From Aliivibrio fischeri (GTDB lineage: Bacteria; Pseudomonadota; Gammaproteobacteria; Enterobacterales; Vibrionaceae), in contig NZ_WOBR01000004.1 in NCBI RefSeq assembly GCF_009727955.1, positions 1,055,724 to 1,119,723 of the forward strand: 64,000 bases of DNA, given 5' to 3'. The position numbers and the translations under genes are program-made. This document shows, in pieces, positions 9,152-18,525 of the stretch (positions within the stretch are counted from its first letter, which is position 1; every line of letters begins with the position of its first letter). Below the pieces are notes generated by a model. That model saw only the letters and a list, made by a program, of their open reading frames with translations. It was not told the DNA's origin and ran no database searches.

Positions 9152-10528
9152 CTACAACGTATTTTTGTAAATCTTGCCGTCTTTCATGATAACTTTAATC
9201 GTATCAAGTGCAGGATCTCGCTCTTTCGCATCAAACCACTTTTCATTAGCGCCAAGCACAGATAAGTCTTCAAGAGGATTACCATCTACCACCAATAAAT
9301 CAGCATAAGCACCCACTTCAACTACACCTAATTTACCTTCAGGATACGGATCCATCACTCCTGATAATTTCACAATTTCACCATTTACAGATGTCATGCC
9401 TTTAAGAGTATAAAAATTGCCTAGCTCTTTCCCTGCAAGATAAATTGTATGGTCAGTTTGTTTAATACATGAGGTAACATCTCCAACACAATCGGTATGG
9501 AATCCCCATTTCGGTTGGTACTTTTTCACATTAGAAATATAGTTTTTGAATGCTTTGGTTGCTGATTCAGCTTTGCGTTTTGATGCAGGATTACTATTGA
9601 TCGCTTCAATTTGACTCAAGTAAGGAGAAAATGCCGTCATATTCGTTGTGATATATGCACCCTTCTCTTTCATTTTTTTATTAATTTCACCATCAAACAT
9701 AAAGCCATGCTCAATGGTCTTAACACCCGCATCTAGATTACGTAGAATCGCCTTTTTACTGTAAGCATGTGACATTACATACGAGCCATAAGCATCCGCA
9801 ACCTCTACTGCTGCACCAATTTCTTCTGCTGACATTGCATTCAATTGCCACGGGTCAAACGATGAAGCAACACCACCGGAAGACATGATTTTGAGCTGAG
9901 AGTTACCCTGTTTAAAGTTTTGGCGAGCTGCCGATTTAATTTCACCTACAGTGTCTGTATTCACACTCACATTACTGCGGCTCATTGATGTTTGGGGTCC
10001 ATTAATATGTTGATTTGGCGTGGTTAAATTACTGAAATCCGCATGAGAACCCGTTGGCCCAATAAAAGCACCAGAAGTATATAAACGAGGTCCTTCAAGC
10101 ATGCCTGAATCAATGGTTTTACGTAGACCCGTATTTAAGCCACCAGCATCTCGCCATGTAGTAAAACCAGACTGAAATGCTGCATTCGCATTTACGGTTG
10201 CTCTAGATGCTAATTCTTCAATCGTTCTATTATTTTCATGATCATTTAATGTTCCGGCATTCAATAAAAGGTGACCATGGCCTTCAATTAAACCTGGCAT
10301 TAATGTTTTACCTTCGCCATTAATTACTAATGCATCACCTGCCTCAATCGGTTTGGCTGAAATGGCTTTAATTAAATTATTTTCAACCAAAACATAATGA
10401 TCTTCATATAATTTATTTTTCGTTCCATTAAAGATATCTACATTCGTAAACAGGGTTGATGATGCCGAAGCAGAAAAAACAGCGCCACATGACAAAGCAA
10501 TGACACTAAACCTTAAAGCATTTTTCAT
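9152..10528 (-). CDS. Exported imidazolonepropionase-like amidohydrolase
   Basis: A 458-residue paralogue of the enzyme at 5.8-7.0 kb with a clear signal peptide (cleavage near residue 22-23, ASA/SS). Metal-site residues are all present: H84 and H86 in EGHGH, K213 in QLKIMSSGG, H254, H274 in IEHGFMFD, and D346 in FHTDCVGD. The product is therefore probably a periplasmic metallo-dipeptidase or amidase, making a periplasm/cytoplasm enzyme pair. AAGGA precedes the ATG at good spacing. It leads a possible unit with DUF3299 and the porin. A motif copy identical to that of its paralogue lies 141 bases upstream. Substrate unknown. Confidence 0.85.
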   Translation of the reverse strand: MKNALRFSVIALSCGAVFSASASSTLFTNVDIFNGTKNKLYEDHYVLVENNLIKAISAKPIEAGDALVINGEGKTLMPGLIEGHGHLLLNAGTLNDHENNRTIEELASRATVNANAAFQSGFTTWRDAGGLNTGLRKTIDSGMLEGPRLYTSGAFIGPTGSHADFSNLTTPNQHINGPQTSMSRSNVSVNTDTVGEIKSAARQNFKQGNSQLKIMSSGGVASSFDPWQLNAMSAEEIGAAVEVADAYGSYVMSHAYSKKAILRNLDAGVKTIEHGFMFDGEINKKMKEKGAYITTNMTAFSPYLSQIEAINSNPASKRKAESATKAFKNYISNVKKYQPKWGFHTDCVGDVTSCIKQTDHTIYLAGKELGNFYTLKGMTSVNGEIVKLSGVMDPYPEGKLGVVEVGAYADLLVVDGNPLEDLSVLGANEKWFDAKERDPALDTIKVIMKDGKIYKNTL

Positions 10529-10669
10529 AAATAAATTCCTTAGTATGTAAATGATTCCCTTACATTTGCATTCAGATTCAAAGTACTAAAATATACAGCA
10601 GCAAAATAAAACATAATGCAAACATAATAGAGACTAGTTGGTAACATAAAGGAATTCAATACGATTTAA

Positions 10670-10685
10670 TTGCCATTTGACGACA
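10670..10685. promoter_or_regulatory. Copy 3 of the 16-bp putative AraC-type operator
   Basis: TTGCCATTTGACGACA, identical to copy 2, 141 bases upstream of the exported amidohydrolase gene and just past the stop of the second AraC gene. Confidence 0.7.
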
Positions 10686-10704
10686 ATAGAAATTAGAGAT
10701 GATT

Positions 10705-11724
10705 TCAAGCTAAACTGTTATTTTTACGATACAGTGTTGGCGATACGCCATAAATACGCTTAAACGCACGTGAGAAATGACCTGCATCGGAATAACCATA
10801 CTGAGTGGCTATGATGGTAATCGGTTTTGTTGTTTCTACAATATCTCGTGTAATGAGTTCAAAACACATTTCTTCAATTAATACTTGGTAAACAGCTCCT
10901 TCATTCTTAAGTTTTCGCTGAAGTGTTCTCACATTCATCCGTAAAATCTCAGCGGCCAGTTTAATTGGTAATTTTCCAACAGGAAGATATGGAGATATCG
11001 CTATTTTAAATTGTTCAACAAAACAGATATTCTTTATATTCAATGGATTATTTGAAATGTTGTGAGTCCGTTGTTTTTGAATCAGATTCACTTTTTTGTA
11101 TATAAATTCTTTTGGAACTTCGATTGCAGTAACAGGTCTTTCAGTAAAAAACTGAACACTCTTTAACGCAGGAAGTGCTAGAAAATCACTATCATTATCG
11201 CAACGAATCCCAATACGGCTTGGTGCCCATTCATGACTTGTCAGGTTTCGTAGTAATTCACACATAAAAATCACAGAAAACATTTCTGCAAATTTAAACC
11301 AAGGTTCATCTATACCTGATTTTTCACGAACCAACCACCAAGTATCCCCCTTTTCTTGTAGATAAACTTTTGCGTTAGTTGAATCACTTATCAACAGATT
11401 AGAAAATTCATCTAACGTTGACTTTAAATCTCCACCAACAGTTAATCTTTCAATAAAATTAGGGATATAAGTATCTTTACATAAGCGCCAAAATAAAACC
11501 CCAAGTCGATGATTTTCAACATTACGACTTAATACCTCCATTAAATTCTTTAAACAAGACTCTGGAAGGTACAAGTAATGCCTTTTATCGTCATCAATAA
11601 TATCAATTGGAATGGTTGCCTCTCTTAACAAAAGATGGCTCTTACTGTCTAACTCTTTAAATATAGTGGTGAAGATTTTGACACTATCTTTAGTCACTAA
11701 TTGAATATTATTGCTTCTACTCAT
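10705..11724 (-). CDS. Second AraC-family regulator (paralogue of the 4.8-kb regulator)
   Basis: A 339-residue regulator with an N-terminal sensor domain of the Arabinose_bd type and a C-terminal AraC DNA-binding domain (about residues 240-335; VRTLQRKLKNEG and YGYSDAGHFSRAFKRIYG helices). I choose the ATG at 11724: it aligns MSRSN with MPSSN of the paralogue and overlaps the stop of a 38-codon upstream ORF (ATGAGTAG). The longer ATG at 11745 has no ribosome-binding site. Neither start has a good one, so translation is probably coupled to the upstream ORF. Together with the first AraC gene it probably controls the motif-bearing units around it. Confidence 0.85.
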   Translation of the reverse strand: MSRSNNIQLVTKDSVKIFTTIFKELDSKSHLLLREATIPIDIIDDDKRHYLYLPESCLKNLMEVLSRNVENHRLGVLFWRLCKDTYIPNFIERLTVGGDLKSTLDEFSNLLISDSTNAKVYLQEKGDTWWLVREKSGIDEPWFKFAEMFSVIFMCELLRNLTSHEWAPSRIGIRCDNDSDFLALPALKSVQFFTERPVTAIEVPKEFIYKKVNLIQKQRTHNISNNPLNIKNICFVEQFKIAISPYLPVGKLPIKLAAEILRMNVRTLQRKLKNEGAVYQVLIEEMCFELITRDIVETTKPITIIATQYGYSDAGHFSRAFKRIYGVSPTLYRKNNSLA

Positions 11725-11833
11725 TGTGTTGTGCTCTGTCTTCATTGATGAAGAAATATTGCTGAAGCAGGCTTGCTAAATCAGTATTCAATCCCAACTC
11801 ATTAATGTCTTTTATTTTAGAGAAAATAATCAT
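11717..11833 (-). CDS. 38-codon upstream ORF coupled to the second AraC gene
   Basis: Reads MIIFSKIKDINELGLNTDLA and ends INEDRAQHNE. It has a strong Shine-Dalgarno sequence, AAGAAGG, six bases before its ATG. Its stop overlaps the start of the AraC gene (ATGAGTAG), a classic coupling arrangement. I see no known domain; it could be a regulatory leader peptide or simply a translation-coupling device. Too short for standard gene callers, so likely unannotated. Motif copy 4 lies 52 bases upstream. Confidence 0.55.
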   Translation of the reverse strand: MIIFSKIKDINELGLNTDLASLLQQYFFINEDRAQHNE

Positions 11834-11885
11834 AATAACCTTCTTATCAAAAATTAATTACTCTAATAAAACATAACAAAATTAC

Positions 11886-11901
11886 TTACCATTTCACGCC
11901 A
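11886..11901. promoter_or_regulatory. Copy 4 of the 16-bp putative AraC-type operator
   Basis: TTACCATTTCACGCCA lies 52 bases before the 38-codon ORF and 161 before the second AraC gene, consistent with autoregulation or cross-regulation by the paralogue. Confidence 0.65.
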
Positions 11902-12023
11902 AAGGTTAATTTAACAGTCATGAGAAAAATAAATTATACCTATGGCAATAGATAAGAGCTCTCAAGCCTTGTAATCTACGAGGATACTCAGTTATTTACT
12001 ACGATTAGTATTCAGCTCTGAGT

Positions 12024-12803
12024 TTAAAATCGATACGCGTATCCTAGCTGTGGTCCTTTTTCAACTAGATCAATTTCTAAATTTATACCATCTTGCTTCA
12101 TTTCGTTTGCAATATTCAAATAGCGGTATCCAAACCATAAATTATGTGCTTCTGTAAATCGGTAAATCCCCATAATATTAAAACCATGATTAACATCATT
12201 ATCACCAACAACATTGAAATCTGCGCTTACTGATATCCCCCAACGATCATCAAAATATTTGTTATATTTAATCCCAACAAGCCAATCAAATAGATGTTCT
12301 TTCGCTAATAAAGCCGAGCCATTTACATTAATCAAACCATCATTTGATAATGCATTAATGTCCAATTCAACTTGGCTGTATGTATGGCGAACCCCCGTTA
12401 GTAGTTCAAGATTAGGGAAGACTTCATAACCAAAAAATAAATCATTTACAGAAAGGTGCATTCTTGTTGTGATATCGTGACCTGGGGAAATAACAGAACC
12501 CGTAATCGGCCCATTAAGGCCTTTAGTTTGCGTCGAATCTTTCATATAGAGATAATTTGCTCGTGCACCAACTAACCATTTTCCTTTTGTAGCATAAAAA
12601 TCCCCCATTAAACCAAACGCTAACCCATCCCATATGTTCTCAAATGGGACATCGACACGAACCACATCTTGACCCGAAGATACACTTCCTTCAATACTAG
12701 GAGCCCACACCATAGGAAAAACAAGTAAGAAATCCCATTCTTCCTCTTCGTTGGCAAAAACAGAAGCACTCAAAAACACTAAAAGAAACAATCCATATTT
12801 CAT
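12024..12803 (-). CDS. Putative outer-membrane beta-barrel protein
   Basis: A 259-residue exported protein. The signal peptide is MKYGLFLLVFLSASVFA with cleavage before NEEEE. Alternating hydrophobic strands and a terminal LGYAYRF with a C-terminal Phe are the marks of an outer-membrane barrel. I use the internal ATG at 12803, which has GGAA upstream and starts directly with the signal peptide, instead of the longer frame that would prefix 14 residues. No family name can be given. A motif copy 107 bases upstream suggests membership of the same AraC regulon, perhaps as a second channel or as a lipid-modifying or sensing barrel. Confidence 0.7.
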   Translation of the reverse strand: MKYGLFLLVFLSASVFANEEEEWDFLLVFPMVWAPSIEGSVSSGQDVVRVDVPFENIWDGLAFGLMGDFYATKGKWLVGARANYLYMKDSTQTKGLNGPITGSVISPGHDITTRMHLSVNDLFFGYEVFPNLELLTGVRHTYSQVELDINALSNDGLINVNGSALLAKEHLFDWLVGIKYNKYFDDRWGISVSADFNVVGDNDVNHGFNIMGIYRFTEAHNLWFGYRYLNIANEMKQDGINLEIDLVEKGPQLGYAYRF

Positions 12804-12910
12804 ACATAATTCCATAAAAACAAATACATTATTAATATAGAACATTTATTTTATTTGATGGAAGGATAATCATTAAGTTACGACTTAGGTCAGCAATTCA
12901 ATATATAAAT

Positions 12911-12926
12911 TTACCATTTAACGCCA
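12911..12926. promoter_or_regulatory. Copy 5 of the 16-bp putative AraC-type operator
   Basis: TTACCATTTAACGCCA lies 107 bases before the outer-membrane protein gene and 93 bases before the divergent small membrane protein gene, so it could act on either. Confidence 0.65.
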
Positions 12927-13019
12927 ACCATTTCTGATAGCCTTTTAATACAGTAAATTATTAGGCAATATAATAAACAGAAAATGAAAACGACATTAAT
13001 AAATAATTAGGAATACATT

Positions 13020-13472
13020 ATGAACTCAGCAACTAAAGAATATGGTTTTAATACTCCACAACGTTTATTTGTCGGCTATACATTGGCTGTACTTGTAGAT
13101 TTAACCGTCTTAAACTTTTTTGATGAATACTGGGACTTTGTAAATATAGAATCATTTACTGTTTCTTTTGCGGCCGCTATTTTATTGCAATTATTACTGA
13201 AACTTTCAATTAATGCAGAACACAGAATTGCAGATTACTTTAAATCGAAACCAGGCACAGCACCAAAAATATACCGTGGTTTAAGTAGCTATGTGATTTT
13301 AGTTGGTAGTAAATTCATTATGCTTGAAGCAATAAATATTCTATTTGGAGATAAAGTATCATTTGAAGGCCCTCTAAATGGTGTCGTAGCCTTCTTCGCT
13401 GTGGTATTTACGATTCTTATAGCAGAAATTATCGTATCAAAAATTTACTTCGCACTTAGCGATAAAGAATAA
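13020..13472 (+). CDS. Small integral membrane protein, unknown function
   Basis: A 150-residue protein with about four hydrophobic segments (roughly 17-33, 44-62, 80-105 and 120-142) and a basic loop after the second. I do not recognise the family. AGGA lies eight bases before the ATG. It is divergent from the outer-membrane protein gene, with motif copy 5 between them, and is followed at once by a strong terminator, so it forms a single-gene unit. Codon use is ordinary for the window. Confidence 0.7.
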   Translation: MNSATKEYGFNTPQRLFVGYTLAVLVDLTVLNFFDEYWDFVNIESFTVSFAAAILLQLLLKLSINAEHRIADYFKSKPGTAPKIYRGLSSYVILVGSKFIMLEAINILFGDKVSFEGPLNGVVAFFAVVFTILIAEIIVSKIYFALSDKE

Positions 13473-13473
13473 A

Positions 13474-13504
13474 AAAAATGGCGACCAATGTGGTCGCCAT
13501 TTTT
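13474..13504 (+). terminator. Rho-independent terminator
   Basis: TGGCGACCA, three-base loop ATG, TGGTCGCCA, then TTTTT. It ends the small membrane protein gene; with the A-run on its left it can also stop nadA transcription from the other side. Confidence 0.85.
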
Positions 13505-13523
13505 ATATAAAACATTTATCGCA

Positions 13524-14573
13524 TTATCTATTTGCGTTTAATTGCTCAGCAAAATCTAACATACGATTTAATGGAATAAGAGATTTTAAACGTGTTTCTT
13601 CATCTACAAAAATCTCATGCTCAGACCCACCTTCTCGAAGTGACTTCTCAATAGCAACTAAGCCATTCATAGCCATCCAAGGACAGTGAGCACAACTACG
13701 GCATGTTGCGCCAGCACCGGCTGTTGGTGCTTCAAGTAATTCTTTCTCTGGCACCATTTGCTGCATTTTAAAGAAAATACCTTTATCTGTTGCAACAATC
13801 ATTTTTTGTTGTGGTAGCGCTTTAGCTGCTTTGATTAATTGACTTGTAGAACCAACAGCGTCCGCTAACTCAACAACACTTGCAGGTGATTCAGGGTGAA
13901 CTAACACTGCAGCATCAGGGTGAAGTGCTTTAGCATCTTTTAAAGCTTTTGCTGAGAATTCATCATGAACAATACACTCACCTTGCCATAGAAGCATATC
14001 TGCGCCAGTTTTATTCGCAATATATGAGCCTAAATGACGATCTGGTCCCCAAATGATTTTTTTATCTTCATCATCTAGGTGCTCTACGATTTCTAAAGCA
14101 ATGCTTGATGTTACCACCCAATCAGCTCGTGCTTTTACTGCTGCAGAAGTATTAGCGTAAACCACAACCGTATGATCAGGGTGCGCGTCACAAAACTCAG
14201 TAAACTTGTCTGCTGGGCAGCCTAAATCTAGTGAGCACTCTGCCTCTAATGTCGGCATCAAAATGGTTTTTTCAGGCGTTAGGATTTTTGCAGATTCTCC
14301 CATGAAACGAACACCAGCAATCACTAATGTTTTTGCTTCATGACGATTACCAAATTTAGCCATTTCAAGTGAATCACCAACAAAACCACCAGTCTCTTCA
14401 GCTAATGCTTGAATTTCAGGATCAGTATAATAATGGGCAATTAATACCGCATTTTTATCTTTAAGTAATTGTTTGATTTTAGAAATGTATTCTACTTTCT
14501 CTTCCGCACTTAATGCGATTGGCTTTGGAGGGAAAGGATAAACGGTATCGATGTGATCTAGAATATGGCCCAT
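13524..14573 (-). CDS. nadA: Quinolinate synthase A
   Basis: NadA condenses iminoaspartate (from NadB) with dihydroxyacetone phosphate to make quinolinate in de novo NAD synthesis, using a [4Fe-4S] cluster in the cytoplasm. The 349-residue length matches the family. The cluster cysteines are visible: C113 in [10 protein letters not shown], the Cys of [11 protein letters not shown], and the C-terminal CRSCAHC. The [10 protein letters not shown] motif near residue 46 is also typical. Single gene, transcribed toward a terminator shared with the membrane protein gene. nadB is not in this window. Confidence 0.97.
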   Translation of the reverse strand: MGHILDHIDTVYPFPPKPIALSAEEKVEYISKIKQLLKDKNAVLIAHYYTDPEIQALAEETGGFVGDSLEMAKFGNRHEAKTLVIAGVRFMGESAKILTPEKTILMPTLEAECSLDLGCPADKFTEFCDAHPDHTVVVYANTSAAVKARADWVVTSSIALEIVEHLDDEDKKIIWGPDRHLGSYIANKTGADMLLWQGECIVHDEFSAKALKDAKALHPDAAVLVHPESPASVVELADAVGSTSQLIKAAKALPQQKMIVATDKGIFFKMQQMVPEKELLEAPTAGAGATCRSCAHCPWMAMNGLVAIEKSLREGGSEHEIFVDEETRLKSLIPLNRMLDFAEQLNANR

Positions 14574-14646
14574 TGCTCAGCTCAGTAACTTTTTTCAAAT
14601 AGTTTGAGCATTATACCCCTAATGATTTAGTCAGCAAGTTAGGGGA

Positions 14647-14673
14647 AATAAAAAAGGAGCCTTAGGCTCCTTT
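14647..14673 (-). terminator. Terminator of the tol-pal operon
   Basis: AAAGGAGCC, loop TTA, GGCTCCTTT, followed on the minus strand by six T residues. It lies just past cpoB and before nadA. Confidence 0.85.
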
Positions 14674-14704
14674 ATGTTTTAAAAATACTAAAAATTCAGC
14701 AAAG

Positions 14705-15478
14705 TTACAGTGATTCCAGTTTAGATGCTGCAGTTTTCGCAGTCGTACTATCTGGGTATTCATTAACTACTTTTTGATAATATTTTTTTGCTGCCGCATT
14801 ATTATTATTGCGTTTAGCTACTTCGCCTAACTTCAGTAGAGCATCAGCTCGTTTATTTGAGTCTGCATAACTAACGACTTTAGCAAAACTCTTGGCTGCT
14901 TCTACATCATTTTTTTGAGCAAAGTACAGCTGTCCTAACCAGTAATGTGCATTCGAGCTATATACTGAATCAGGGTATGCCGTTACAAATTCTTGAAATG
15001 CTTTTGTTGCCCCTGCGTAGTTTTTCTCTTTTAAGATCAAATCCACTGCATTTTGGTAAGCTGCATTTTCATTAGTATCAGCAGCATAAGCACCTTCTGT
15101 TGATCCACCTTCTGTTGCTTCAGGCTTCGCTTCTACAGTTGGTTTAGCTGTTCTTATGTTGTCTATTTCAATATACAGCTGACGTTGACGCTCAAGCATC
15201 TGATCAAGTTCATAGCTATTGCGCTCTACCGTGCCTCGCATCTCTGAAAGCTCTTGAGATAAACCATCCAACTGCTGTTGTAATTGAAGCTGAATTTGAT
15301 TACGACTTTTAATTAAACGTTCTAGGCGTTCAATACTTGCCGATGATGCAGGAGCAGAAGAGGTAGAATTGGAACTGGCATTTAAATCTGTGACTGGAGC
15401 AGGTGCGGCGACCACAAGGGTCGCCGCACTAGCCAGCAACGTAAGCGGAATGATTCGCTTAAGGTTACTGTATTTCAT
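14705..15478 (-). CDS. cpoB: Cell division coordinator CpoB (YbgF)
   Basis: A 257-residue periplasmic protein at the end of the tol-pal operon. It has a signal peptide (to about residue 24, VVAA/P), a Gln-rich coiled-coil segment (about 48-110) that trimerises in the family, a variable linker, and three TPR units from about 135 to the end (SVYSSNAHYWLGQLYFAQ is the first clear one). CpoB couples outer-membrane constriction by Tol-Pal to PBP1b peptidoglycan synthesis. It lies 25 bases after pal, in the conserved order. Confidence 0.95.
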   Translation of the reverse strand: MKYSNLKRIIPLTLLASAATLVVAAPAPVTDLNASSNSTSSAPASSASIERLERLIKSRNQIQLQLQQQLDGLSQELSEMRGTVERNSYELDQMLERQRQLYIEIDNIRTAKPTVEAKPEATEGGSTEGAYAADTNENAAYQNAVDLILKEKNYAGATKAFQEFVTAYPDSVYSSNAHYWLGQLYFAQKNDVEAAKSFAKVVSYADSNKRADALLKLGEVAKRNNNNAAAKKYYQKVVNEYPDSTTAKTAASKLESL

Positions 15479-15503
15479 ATAAGTCAGCCTTATAAACTAT
15501 CGA

Positions 15504-16070
15504 TTAGTATACTAATACTGCACGACGGTTTTTAGCGTAGTCTTCAGCTGTTTGGCCAAGAACTAGTGGCTTCTCTTCACCGTAGCTTACGATAGAGATC
15601 TGGTCTGCAGAAACACCTAGAGCTTGTAGGTACTTAGATACTGCTTTAGCACGACGCTCGCCTAGAGCGATGTTGTATTCAGGAGTACCGCGCTCATCAG
15701 CGTGACCTTCAACAGTTACTTTGATTGAAGGATCAGCACTTAGGAAAGCTGCGTGAGCTGCAAGCATATCTTCGTATTCTGAAGAGATTGTTGAGTTATC
15801 AAATGCGAAGTAAACAGTTTGAACTTTACGAAGTTCTTGCTCAGCTTGAGCACGTACTTCAGCTTCGTTCATTGCTTCATCAGCTTCGATAGAAGATAGA
15901 ACAGCTGTATCTGTTTGACCTTCTGCACCGTTAGTTGTTTGAGTCTCTGCAGCATTAGTTGATTCTTGGCCAGCAGTACTGTCAGTTGCGCTGTCGCTAG
16001 AACTACAAGCTGAAAGAGCAACCACAGGCAACGCGATTAAAAGGCTCTTAAGAAGTTTATTTAGTTGCAT
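15504..16070 (-). CDS. pal: Peptidoglycan-associated lipoprotein Pal
   Basis: An outer-membrane lipoprotein of 188 residues that binds peptidoglycan and TolB. The lipobox ends at C22 (ALSAC). A Ser/Thr/Ala/Glu-rich linker runs to about residue 80, and the OmpA-like domain covers about 88-188, with [10 protein letters not shown] and the peptidoglycan-binding [14 protein letters not shown] signature. The linker is longer and more acidic than in E. coli. GGAAAA precedes the ATG. Confidence 0.97.
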   Translation of the reverse strand: MQLNKLLKSLLIALPVVALSACSSSDSATDSTAGQESTNAAETQTTNGAEGQTDTAVLSSIEADEAMNEAEVRAQAEQELRKVQTVYFAFDNSTISSEYEDMLAAHAAFLSADPSIKVTVEGHADERGTPEYNIALGERRAKAVSKYLQALGVSADQISIVSYGEEKPLVLGQTAEDYAKNRRAVLVY

Positions 16071-16105
16071 TGTATTTTCCTTATTTTCCTAAATATTTTT
16101 AGTAG

Positions 16106-17458
16106 CTATAAAAATGGCGACCACGCTGGTGCCCTTACACGACCGTTAGTCGCTGGTAAGCGAGCTTTAAAACGGCCATCTATAGAAACCATAGAAAGAA
16201 CATTTTGTTTTCTATAGATTGAACTGTAAATCACCATGCCACCATTTGGCGCAATACTTGGTGACTCATCCAGTAGTGTCTTTGTTAAGACCTGGACAGC
16301 ACCGGTTTCTAAATCTTGTTTCGCTAGATTAAATCCAGTCTCTGAGCGATTTACCATAACGATGTATTTACCGTCTGGAGTAATCTGCCCACCAAGATTT
16401 TGACTGCCTTGCCAGGTTAAACGTTTAGTCGAACCATCCCCTAAATTTACTCTATATATCTGAGGTTTACCACCCCGATCTGATGTAAATATAAGTGACT
16501 TGTTATCTGGAGCCCAAAAAGGTTCGGTATTATTCGCTCTACCGCGAGTAATTTGACTCATTTTTTTGGTCTTCAAATCCACAACATAAATTTGTAGACT
16601 TCCAGATTTTGATAATACTATCGCTAACTTATCACCATCATGTGAGAAGCGCGGAGCTCCATTATGACGCGGATAAGAAGCAATTAACTCTCTCTTACCC
16701 GTATAAATATTCATAATGAAAATTTGTGACTTTCTATTTTCAAAACTTACATAAGCAAGCTTTTTACCATCAGGTGACCATGCTGGTGACATGATAGGTT
16801 GTTTCGATTTCAGAACTAAACGTTCATTATAACCATCATAGTCAGCAATTCTTAACTGGTATGGGTATTGTGCTTTATCATTTACAACCACATAAGCGAT
16901 ACGAGTTAAAAAAGCACCTCTTTCACCTGTCAATTTCTCATACACCACATCAGAAATACGGTGTGCATATTTACGCAGTTGCTTTGTCGATAATGACGCC
17001 ACTTTATTAACTAAAATATGGTCTCGAGTAAGTACTAACTTACCTGATTCATCTAATGCCTTAGATTGACCTTTAGTTAGCTGCCCACGAACAACATCGA
17101 TAAGTTTGTATGTAACTTCATACTTACCTTGTGCGTTTAATTTAACTTCGCCAGTAACAATGGCATCCACACCCATTTTTGTCCAAGCTTCGTAATTAAT
17201 GTCCGAATCTTTGTAAGGTGTTTGTGGCATTTTATTCGTTGGAATAGGACTAAACTTACCACTACGCTGTAAATCAGACGAAATAATCGCAGATATATCT
17301 TGTGGTAACTTACCTTCTCCATGCCATTTAAAAGGCACAATACCAATTGGTCTTGCTGAATCAATACCTTCTGTAATAACCAGTTCTAGCTCGGCTTTTG
17401 CGACCTGACTAAAACCTAAACAAACCACAAATAGGGTTAATATCCATCGTTTAAGCAC
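16106..17458 (-). CDS. tolB: Tol-Pal system beta-propeller protein TolB
   Basis: A 450-residue periplasmic protein with a signal peptide ending near AKA, an N-terminal alpha/beta domain to about residue 170, and a six-bladed propeller whose repeats are easy to see ([42 protein letters not shown] and others). TolB binds Pal and signals to TolA. It starts with GTG, preceded by AAGGAAGAG, ten bases after tolA. Confidence 0.97.
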   Translation of the reverse strand: MLKRWILTLFVVCLGFSQVAKAELELVITEGIDSARPIGIVPFKWHGEGKLPQDISAIISSDLQRSGKFSPIPTNKMPQTPYKDSDINYEAWTKMGVDAIVTGEVKLNAQGKYEVTYKLIDVVRGQLTKGQSKALDESGKLVLTRDHILVNKVASLSTKQLRKYAHRISDVVYEKLTGERGAFLTRIAYVVVNDKAQYPYQLRIADYDGYNERLVLKSKQPIMSPAWSPDGKKLAYVSFENRKSQIFIMNIYTGKRELIASYPRHNGAPRFSHDGDKLAIVLSKSGSLQIYVVDLKTKKMSQITRGRANNTEPFWAPDNKSLIFTSDRGGKPQIYRVNLGDGSTKRLTWQGSQNLGGQITPDGKYIVMVNRSETGFNLAKQDLETGAVQVLTKTLLDESPSIAPNGGMVIYSSIYRKQNVLSMVSIDGRFKARLPATNGRVRAPAWSPFL

Positions 17459-17468
17459 TTGCTCTTCC

Positions 17469-18509
17469 TTATTCTGGTTGAACGGTAAGGTTTATATTCG
17501 TTAACTTAGCAACAACATCCGCATCTTTTGGCATAGGAAATACATTCACTTTTGTTACTGCTGTTTTTGCTGCTCGACAAACTTGAGCATCACCACCTAA
17601 TGTGGTCACAGATAAAAGCAGTCCAGAAGACGCTAACTTAATTTTCACTCGACAACTTTTACCGACATACGTCTCATCTACCAACAAATTTTGTTGAATC
17701 ATTTGAGTATAAATTGCCGCATGACGATTAACTTCATTATCGATATGCTGCTGTTTAGCTGATGAGTTCTGAACTGTTTCATCTTCTAAACCTGAAAAAA
17801 TATCATTTAAAGCTGCTTCTTTCTGCTTACGCTCAGCTTCTGCTCTCGCTGCTTTTTCTTTACGAGCTTTTTCTGCTGCTTTGGCTTTAGCTACTCGCTC
17901 AGCCTCTGCTTTCGCTTTTCTTTCAGCTTCTGCTTTGGCCGCTTTTTCTTTTGCCTTACGATCTGCTTCAGCTTTAGCTGCTCGTTCTTTTTCTAACTGT
18001 GCTTTCTTAGCAGCCTCTTTCGCTGCTTTTTCTTTATCAGCTTTAATTTTAGCCTGTTTTGCCGCTTCTGCTTTCGCTGCTGCGTCTGCTTTTCGCTTAC
18101 GCTCAGCCTCTGCAGCTACTGCACGTTCTTTCTCTTTTTTCGCTTCAGCTACTGCTTTTTTGCGTTCTTCTTCCGCTTGACGAGCCGCTTTTTTCTCTTG
18201 AACTTGCTTTTCTTTTAATCGACGAATTCGTTCTTCTTCAGCTTTTCGATTTTTTTCTAATCGCTCTGCCTGCTGTTTTAATTTCTTCAAACGATCTTGT
18301 TCAGCTCGCTCAGCTCTTTCACGCTCTTGTCGAATTTGATTTGCTTGCTTAGCGATAGTGCCGGGATCAATCACAACTGCTTGAATCGTATTTGGCTTAG
18401 CTTTGTCATCTAAAGAAAAATCGCTACCAAATATCAGTGCTATCACTAACAGTAAGTGAAGCAAGATAGAAACACCAATGGCAAATGTGTAATTATTATC
18501 CGCTTTCAT
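17469..18509 (-). CDS. tolA: Tol-Pal system protein TolA
   Basis: An inner-membrane protein spanning the periplasm. One transmembrane helix lies at about residues 9-28 and contains the His of the LLHLLL segment that contacts TolQR. A very long Ala/Lys/Glu-rich helix runs from about 50 to 235, and the C-terminal domain III, which binds TolB and Pal, covers the last 100 residues with two Cys (in KSCRVKI and AQVCRAA) expected to pair. I start at the ATG at 18509 rather than the TTG one codon earlier. The low-complexity helix creates spurious open frames on the other strand. Confidence 0.96.
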   Translation of the reverse strand: MKADNNYTFAIGVSILLHLLLVIALIFGSDFSLDDKAKPNTIQAVVIDPGTIAKQANQIRQERERAERAEQDRLKKLKQQAERLEKNRKAEEERIRRLKEKQVQEKKAARQAEEERKKAVAEAKKEKERAVAAEAERKRKADAAAKAEAAKQAKIKADKEKAAKEAAKKAQLEKERAAKAEADRKAKEKAAKAEAERKAKAEAERVAKAKAAEKARKEKAARAEAERKQKEAALNDIFSGLEDETVQNSSAKQQHIDNEVNRHAAIYTQMIQQNLLVDETYVGKSCRVKIKLASSGLLLSVTTLGGDAQVCRAAKTAVTKVNVFPMPKDADVVAKLTNINLTVQPE

Positions 18510-18525
18510 CAATGGTTATTCACTT

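Noticed and set aside
17881..18352. Two overlapping open frames on the plus strand opposite tolA
   Set aside because: They are the reverse of the Ala/Lys/Glu repeat helix of TolA; low complexity, no ribosome site, no homologue expected.
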